This document shows positions 34,300-39,536 of a stretch of 39,536 bases of DNA, in pieces (the stretch's first letter is position 1; the number at the start of each line of letters is the position of its first letter). The translations under genes and the position numbers were made by a program. The notes under the pieces are model-generated. The model worked only from the letters and a program-made list of their open reading frames with translations. It was not told the DNA's origin and did no database searches. The DNA is from Welwitschia mirabilis (taxonomy: Eukaryota; Gnetophyta; Gnetopsida; Welwitschiales): positions 90,666,317 to 90,705,852 of the forward strand of contig JBOZIK010000001.1 in assembly GCA_051453625.1 (NCBI GenBank), in the 5' to 3' direction.

Positions 34300-34560
34300 A
34301 GATATCATATCTAACCTCATATCTTTGATACCATGATGGAATGACATCAAGTTAATCTACAAGGATGAAGTTAAGTGGGATAAAAAGAAATAAAAAATTG
34401 ATATGAAAAGTAATAGTGTTGATAATCATTTCATTAGCATATAGTCAATATTTATAGAACTAAGGCTAGGATTTTACACATTAGGTTTCTTACCATAATC
34501 AACTTATTATTCAGCTTAGCTTCACAAGTACTTAAACTTTACATCTATTACTATAATTAT

Positions 34561-34735
34561 AGGAGATGTCAAACTCAAAACATTTGGTCAGAAGTACAAC
34601 TACCATAACCATCAAAACAAATGATTTAACTATGTTTAAGGCTTATACTATGCCAATTAGGATACCTAAATATTTGAACCTAAACCTCTTAAATGAAGGA
34701 TTAGTATCCCACTAATTAGAGTATCATTCTAGTGG
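34561..34735 (-). repeat. tandem unit C, partial
   Basis: Only the SINE-like module that opens units A and B is present (AGATGTC...CAAAACATTTGGT...AGTACAACTACCATAA). Homology stops at the 5' head of the module. Confidence 0.7.
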
Positions 34736-35199
34736 CTATTATAATAGGTATCACCTTAGTAACTAAAGTTATAATCCATATAACTTCAATTACCTTGCCT
34801 TAATTTTTTGAACCCTTTAGTCTTGGCCTGGTTAAACTACTCCATGATATATTAACATTGAAAAATTATACAAAGGTATTCCAAGTTAGATCGTCTTCAA
34901 AATCCTTCAGCCTTTTCTTCTCCTAACATAACAAGGCTTTAGTTCATTTTTGTAGGTTAAATTATTATATGAGGACACCAATCATATTTATGTATGGAAT
35001 GTTGGATTTTGTATTCCTGTGGAGGAAAAAAATGAAATGTATTACTAATTGGATATAGAACTAACAAAAACATACTACTATTATGGGTTGATAAGACTAA
35101 TGCTTTTTAACCATCGCTTTATTTTTACATAGATTGTAAACACAATAATTACTTAGTGAAAATATTACCATATACTTCTACTAAGAAGATAAAAGATTA
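34736..35199. other. intergenic, nothing recognised
   Basis: AT-rich DNA between partial unit C and the inverted-repeat arm. No coding homology or repeat structure was seen. Confidence 0.4.
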
Positions 35200-35303
35200 T
35201 TTCCTATAACCTAGTTATTAATTATATTTAATTTTAAATTTAGTTTTCTTTCAAGTTTTCAAGACTTTATGTCATTTATATCTAAATTATCTTACTTGTC
35301 AAT

Positions 35304-35463
35304 GAGGTGGTTGTCTGATTGGTGTAATACTTGTCTTCAATTTAGGAGATCATGTCTTTGAACCTCTGAACGCACTATTTTACACATTACGAGACAATAG
35401 GAAATTATGGTGGTTATACTTCAAAGAAGAAGCATGGTTACTAAAACTTTCAAATTCAACATC
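35304..35463 (+). mobile_element. SINE-like module, plus-strand copy
   Basis: Head GAGGTGGTTGTCTGATTGGT (A-box region), TCTTCAATTTAGGAGA hairpin, TCATGTCTTTGAACC (B-box-like), then TGGTGGTTATACTTC and GCATGGTTACTAAAAC. These shared body sequences appear outside the tandem array and in the opposite orientation, which argues that the module is a mobile unit. Confidence 0.6.
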
Positions 35464-36332
35464 CCCCTAGATCATCTTACTTAATTTATACTTATGATCT
35501 TCATATATAAAAACTAATAAACACCACATATATTAAAACCAATTCTTGTTAGCTAGTATAACTACTTACATAAATTATTTATTTCTCTTTTAAATAACCT
35601 AAGGTTTAATTTTTCTATTTTACATTAATTCTAGTATATAATTGTTTTTAAAAAGACATCCTAACCATAGAGTAGTGCACATATGACTTTGCAGTCGTGC
35701 GTGAATTTGATTCTTGAAAAAGTCTTTAAAAAAGAAAATAATTCTAACATAATAGTAAAAAGGGTGTCTTTACAAAAAGAGTTATTCTAATTACCTATTC
35801 GGAAAACTCCTTGAATATTAGGTTGAAGCCAAATGAGCTTGATGCAGAAACATCATCTCTTATTAAGATTTGGTGTGTTAAGCAGGTTAAAACTGGTCTA
35901 CGGGGAAACTCATTCAAAATGGGCAGGTAACACAACTCTATTTAAGAAAAATGGGGTGGTTTGTCAGTGTTTATTGTTATCTGGCAATAGATCGATTGGC
36001 TTGTAGCGTTTGCAATTAAATAAGCAGGTGCGTAATGCCCACTCTTAGACTTTGCTCCAGTGTGTTCAGATGGTCAATGGCAGGCAATGTAAGAGCAGAA
36101 ATTATGTCCTTTAATCTCCTCAAAAAGTAATTAATCCAAAGTTTTGATTGTCGACCGAGATCCATTATCAGCAATCTTCTACTCCATTTTGGGTCTGAGA
36201 CGGGCATCTTTATTTTCAAGAATTTGGAGGCCTTCCGCTCTGTGTATTTGACCGTCGACATTATGAGATGCCGTTACTTCGAATTATAATTTGGGAAAGC
36301 TAATTCAATATCGAAAAGAGAAAAAGAGGGTT
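35464..36332 (+). promoter_or_regulatory. upstream region and probable 5' UTR of the S-acyltransferase gene
   Basis: From about 35950 the base composition becomes less AT-rich, as expected when entering a transcribed leader. No convincing TATA box stands out; ATTATAATTTGG at 36283-36294 is too close to the start codon to be one. An upstream in-frame ATG at 36291 would add 14 basic residues, but family members begin at the equivalent of 36333. Confidence 0.4.
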
Positions 36333-36542
36333 ATGCAGAGATCAGGGCTCGTTATGGCGTGGAATGTCTTCCAATTCTGCACAGCTCTCAGAGGGCTCGG
36401 CTCTGTAATGATAGTTTTAGTTCTGGGAATAGTAGGTCTAACCTACTACGCACTGGTTGTCACCAATTATGGACCCATTCTCTTTAACGGATCCATGGAC
36501 TCCCTCTGGGCTTTTGTCGTTTTGGCCGCTTTTCATTTTCTG
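36333..36542 (+). CDS. PAT14: DHHC protein S-acyltransferase (PAT13/PAT14 type), exon 1, partial
   Basis: Plant protein S-acyltransferases attach palmitate to cysteines of membrane-associated proteins, mostly at Golgi or other endomembranes. The exon encodes 70 residues starting MQRSGLVMAWNVFQFCTALR, which follows the N-terminus of Arabidopsis PAT14 (M-x-RSG-x-x-MAWNVF-x-FCTALRGLGS) almost residue for residue. Residues about 22-44 form the first membrane helix, NYGP is conserved in the loop, and residues about 58-70 (LWAFVVLAAFHFL) begin the second helix. The exon ends in phase 0 after FHFL at a GT donor (GTGCGT, 36543), where the family sequence would continue LAMLLWSYF. The cysteine-rich DHHC domain and later helices are not in the window. 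I chose 36333 over the in-frame ATG at 36291 by homology. The exon shows no disabling change. The symbol marks the closest group, not proven orthology. Confidence 0.88.
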
Positions 36543-39536
36543 GTGCGTCTTCTCTTTTCCTCAAATTGTTTTTTTTATTATTGTTTGTGTTTGTAGAAAA
36601 TTTGCACTTGTTTCATGTTGGAAATTGGATTAGCAGTCAGTTATTTGTATCAGTAATGCCAATTTCATTTAGGGCTGGCCTGTGCTGTTCTATGTTGAGC
36701 AGTTTCTCAATTAATTACTATTTACAAAAAGCCATAGGCTCTTTTTCCTCCTTTATTTCTTTTCCTTTCAATGATCTCCATCTTATGTTTTAGAAATCCA
36801 TAGTCTAGATAACGGCTCCTGCTAGCAATAACACAACTTCTAGAATTGACTCTCCACAGGAAGACTGTCTGCTTCCATTTGAACATGCTCTTTTAAGTTT
36901 TTGCATATTTTCTGCCCTTTATAAATCAAACCAGTTATCCTTTTACATGTTTTAACTTGGGGAAATCATTACATCTGTTGGAAGCACTTTAGATTAGGTT
37001 TTCATTCTGTCTTACACCATTTTTAGGCCATGGTTAAAACATTCAGCAGCCTTTGAAAATGAAAGCATTTTCAATACTGACATCCGTTTATGAGACTACT
37101 TCGATAAATTCTTATAGAACCAACTTATATTTAACAATGAACTGCTCTTCATAACTTTACTGTAAATAATTGTCCCATGTGGGAGTCACAGACCAGCTAC
37201 ACCTGGAAGACTGGAAATCTTGCTGACCTACTGGTGGATTATTGTATGCTTCCTACATGGATATGCGACTAGTGTCAAGCACTTATTTGGAATTTTCCTA
37301 CATTTTTATGAGTGATCTATCAAAAACGTCACATATCTCAGTAATGGTTCATCTGATCCTGCATTCATAACGACAAAGAACTCCTTAACAGTGCATTTAC
37401 TGGTCATGGGACTATGAAAGTGCTTGTATCCATGTTTGCATGTAACTCTGGTACATTATTGTGTGCTCTAGCACTTGGTGTAAGGATAGTCATGTCCAAG
37501 TCTCAAATCTCTATGCAGTTTTTTAAACATTTGAGACATGCCAATGATAGATGATCTCCTACTTATGTCTCAGCTGTTGGGTTTTATATCAAGTATAGTG
37601 AAGGGTTTAAGCCCAATCTAAAAAGCTTTAACACTCAGCTCTTTTATTAGTTAAAAGAAGATAGGTTACATCATGTCTTGTTAATTTGCACTTAGATGTT
37701 TCTACATTTTGTATTAGATGTTTAATGCAAGTATAAGCTTGCTTATGTTCAAGCCCAAGACAGTGTCAAACAAAAGATATGGGAATAATTGGTTTGTCGT
37801 CTTGTGGACTTAGAACCCTATTGCAGAAAGTGTTTGTTGCCTTAACAGATTGTCAAAAGATTTGTCATGTTCATGATGGACAAGTAGCCAGTTTTTCTAA
37901 AGTCATTGGTTCAGTAGTATATGACTTTGTGAGTGACAGATGCCTGAATGATTTTAATTTTTTAATCTCCTAAAAGCGATCTACCACTGCACAACAAGAC
38001 AAAGAGATTTTACTCAACTTGATATTGTTTTGTTCCTTAATACTATAATTTTTGTGCAAAGTTGTCAAGTGTCTAAGATAAATAGTACTCCTTTAATTAG
38101 TTTAATTGTGTCCCTTCAGAATGGCAATCTGTGTTAGAAGTTATGCCAAATAAGGCCAACTTGAAGAGCTTAATTTGCACTACAAATATGAAGATAAAAC
38201 CATGTCTCCATAACGGTGCTATGTTATAACTCACCTATGGATATTGGATAGAAATAAAAAGAAAAATATGGAGTTATTCACGAACTTTGCAGTGGAGAAT
38301 TGGATTAGGTAAAGTAACAAGCCTAGTTAAGAAAATAAATTGTCATCAAGAGTGACAATTGTTGATAATTGAACATGGTGACTCTTGATAAACCTTGACA
38401 AAGGAAAATGCTGTGCAAATACTAGGAAAAGAAGAAAACATATAACGTACATAAAGAGTTATTAAGTTACTCTGATCAACAAAGATCGACTACACATCCA
38501 CATTAGGATATGATGCATGGTTGGATTTGATCCAAGATCATGAACTTGATTCATGATCAATTCATTCAAATTGTTAAAATGTGAATTGTAACAAGGAAGA
38601 CTGAATTCAAGATACATTAATCTCCTGTAGCATAAGATCACTATGAAGAAGTCATACTTTTACCATTGAATAAAAAAGGGAGGAATGATAGTTAGATAAT
38701 ATGATCTCGATCAAATTGATTTCTCCCAAGATCAATATTTCCATTCTCGTTTATAGACAATGTGAGAATTGTTACAAAAAGCATTAATGGGATCTCCCCT
38801 TCAATGCTACTTGACCTTCTTCATATGCACCTTGTTGACCAACTCCCATTGCAACCATGTAAGGTAAGAGATATTTGCTTGTAATGATTGATAATTATTC
38901 TCAATTCTCTTAGCTTGCATTTTTCAGGTCAAAACTAAATGCTTCTAAAACTCTCATTAAGATAATGCAAGTGTAGTTTGAAGCCAAATCTTGTATTATT
39001 GTTATGCTATGATGTAATGTTGTAAAGAAAGATTAGCCTTTATAGTCCATTTACATGTTGTAATTAAATGTTAAAATATAAAACAAGATCTAGGAGTGAC
39101 TGGTGGATGAGATTTACTATTTTCAAGTTTTGCTTGGGTTAAAAACCTTAATCATATTTAAAGGGCTTAGGTTCTTACACATTGTATGGCTGCAAGTTTA
39201 TTTGTGTAACTGATATTAGAGCCCTTCTCCCATGCATACTTCCCTATAGCTTTGTGGGTTTTACAAAGTAAATCTATGTGTCTTGGCTTTTTTTTTTCGG
39301 TTTCTCCCTTTCATTGTTTTCATTGTTGTTGTGCATAAACTTTTTTTTTTTTGTAATAGTGGTGTTAGAGAGTCAAGTTTTTTTAATCCTTAGTTTTTAA
39401 GTTATTGCATTAACGAGGAGGTAGCATAAAGGCTCAGAGAAGGTGGATCTTTGTTTGTACATGAAGAAATATTGGGAGAAACCCCTTTTATTCGATATAT
39501 CCAAGTATTTACAATACCCACTTATTTATAGGACAC
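36543..39536 (+). other. first intron of the S-acyltransferase gene (continues past window)
   Basis: It begins GTGCGT. In nearly 3 kb I find no match to the expected second exon (LAMLLWSYF...DPG), so the intron is at least this long. The first part (to about 38.3 kb) is less AT-rich than the transposon area. The last kilobase looks repeat-like: a perfect 9-bp hairpin (38536-38558), a primer-site-like TGATATTAGAGC (39210-39221) and poly-T runs at 39281-39355. A 64-codon frame at 37779-37973 has no known motif. Confidence 0.7.

Larger units (their letters stand above)
32759..34560 (-). repeat. tandem unit B (about 1.8 kb)
   Basis: It has the same order of blocks as unit A: SINE-like modules at 32769-32887 and 33006-33176, minisatellite 33700-33895, TATGATGTTTTATACTCC, and CTTTGATACCA at 34323-34333. 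Differences: the first SINE-like module lacks about 50 bases, an extra segment at 33560-33690 has an inverted partner at 35200-35345, and an 87-bp block is duplicated (34126-34299). Confidence 0.75.
33545..35345. repeat. inverted repeat pair, about 135 bp arms
   Basis: The reverse complement of 33545-33685 matches 35200-35345. Shared sequence includes ATTAATTATATTTAATTTTA, ACTTTATGTCAT, CTAAATTATCTTACTTG and AATGAGGTGGT, the last being the 5' head of the SINE-like module. The arms flank the end of unit B and unit C. Confidence 0.7.

Noticed and set aside
36016-36261. 81-codon minus-strand open frame head-to-head with the S-acyltransferase start
   Set aside because: It overlaps the probable promoter or 5' UTR of the plus-strand gene, matches no family I know and has no motif; chance frame is more likely.
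37779-37973. 64-codon frame in the intron
   Set aside because: No motif, no homology recognised, and it sits inside a spliced intron.
38265-38300. Possible exon 2 of the S-acyltransferase (IWSYSRTL resembling LWSYF)
   Set aside because: The similarity stops after four residues, there is no splice acceptor in the right place and no DPG follows.

Overview
This is a nuclear window from a seed plant draft assembly. It is AT-rich, CpG-poor, crowded with decayed retrotransposons, and has seven runs of N (about 2.2 kb in total). Low gene density, nested old LTR elements and a first intron of at least 3 kb suggest a large repeat-rich genome. A gymnosperm is my best guess, but nothing here proves it.

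Layout. (1) 1-2.3 kb: a broken minus-strand copy of the plastid magnesium transporter gene MRS2-11, with the coding remnant at about 1560-2245. An unidentified coding-like remnant lies beside it. (2) 2.8-4.5 kb: a decayed plus-strand LINE reverse transcriptase. Weak coding-like debris follows, interrupted by a gap. (3) 6876-25508: a minus-strand Ty1/Copia element with about 2 kb LTRs. It has a perfect primer-binding site and recognisable gag zinc knuckle, protease, integrase, RT and RNase H remnants. Its left (3') LTR is split by a complete plus-strand Ty3/Gypsy insertion, 7189-17725, flanked by a perfect 5-bp target duplication CTTTT. The Gypsy LTRs are unusually long (about 3.9 kb each). They enclose only about 2.7 kb, which holds a gag fragment and a duplicated leader. 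(4) 25.5-36 kb: intergenic repeats. These include a tRNA-derived SINE at 27.6 kb, a roughly 2-kb unit present about 2.1 times in tandem (30.7-34.7 kb), several copies of a second SINE-like module, and minisatellites built on an AAGAGATAT core. (5) 36333-39536: the only gene that looks intact, exon 1 of a DHHC protein S-acyltransferase (PAT13/PAT14 type), followed by the beginning of a long intron. The catalytic DHHC exons lie beyond the right edge.

The pieces do not form a pathway. The window is one gene start plus layers of transposon history. By eye the outer Copia LTRs match at about 84% and the inner Gypsy LTRs at about 90-92%. That order fits the nesting. I found no convincing tRNA, rRNA, CRISPR or bacterial-type feature. 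I did not find a clearly new biological system. The most unusual items are the giant-LTR Gypsy element with its duplicated leader, the SINE-bearing tandem unit, and the GGTCGACC-rich array in the Copia U3.
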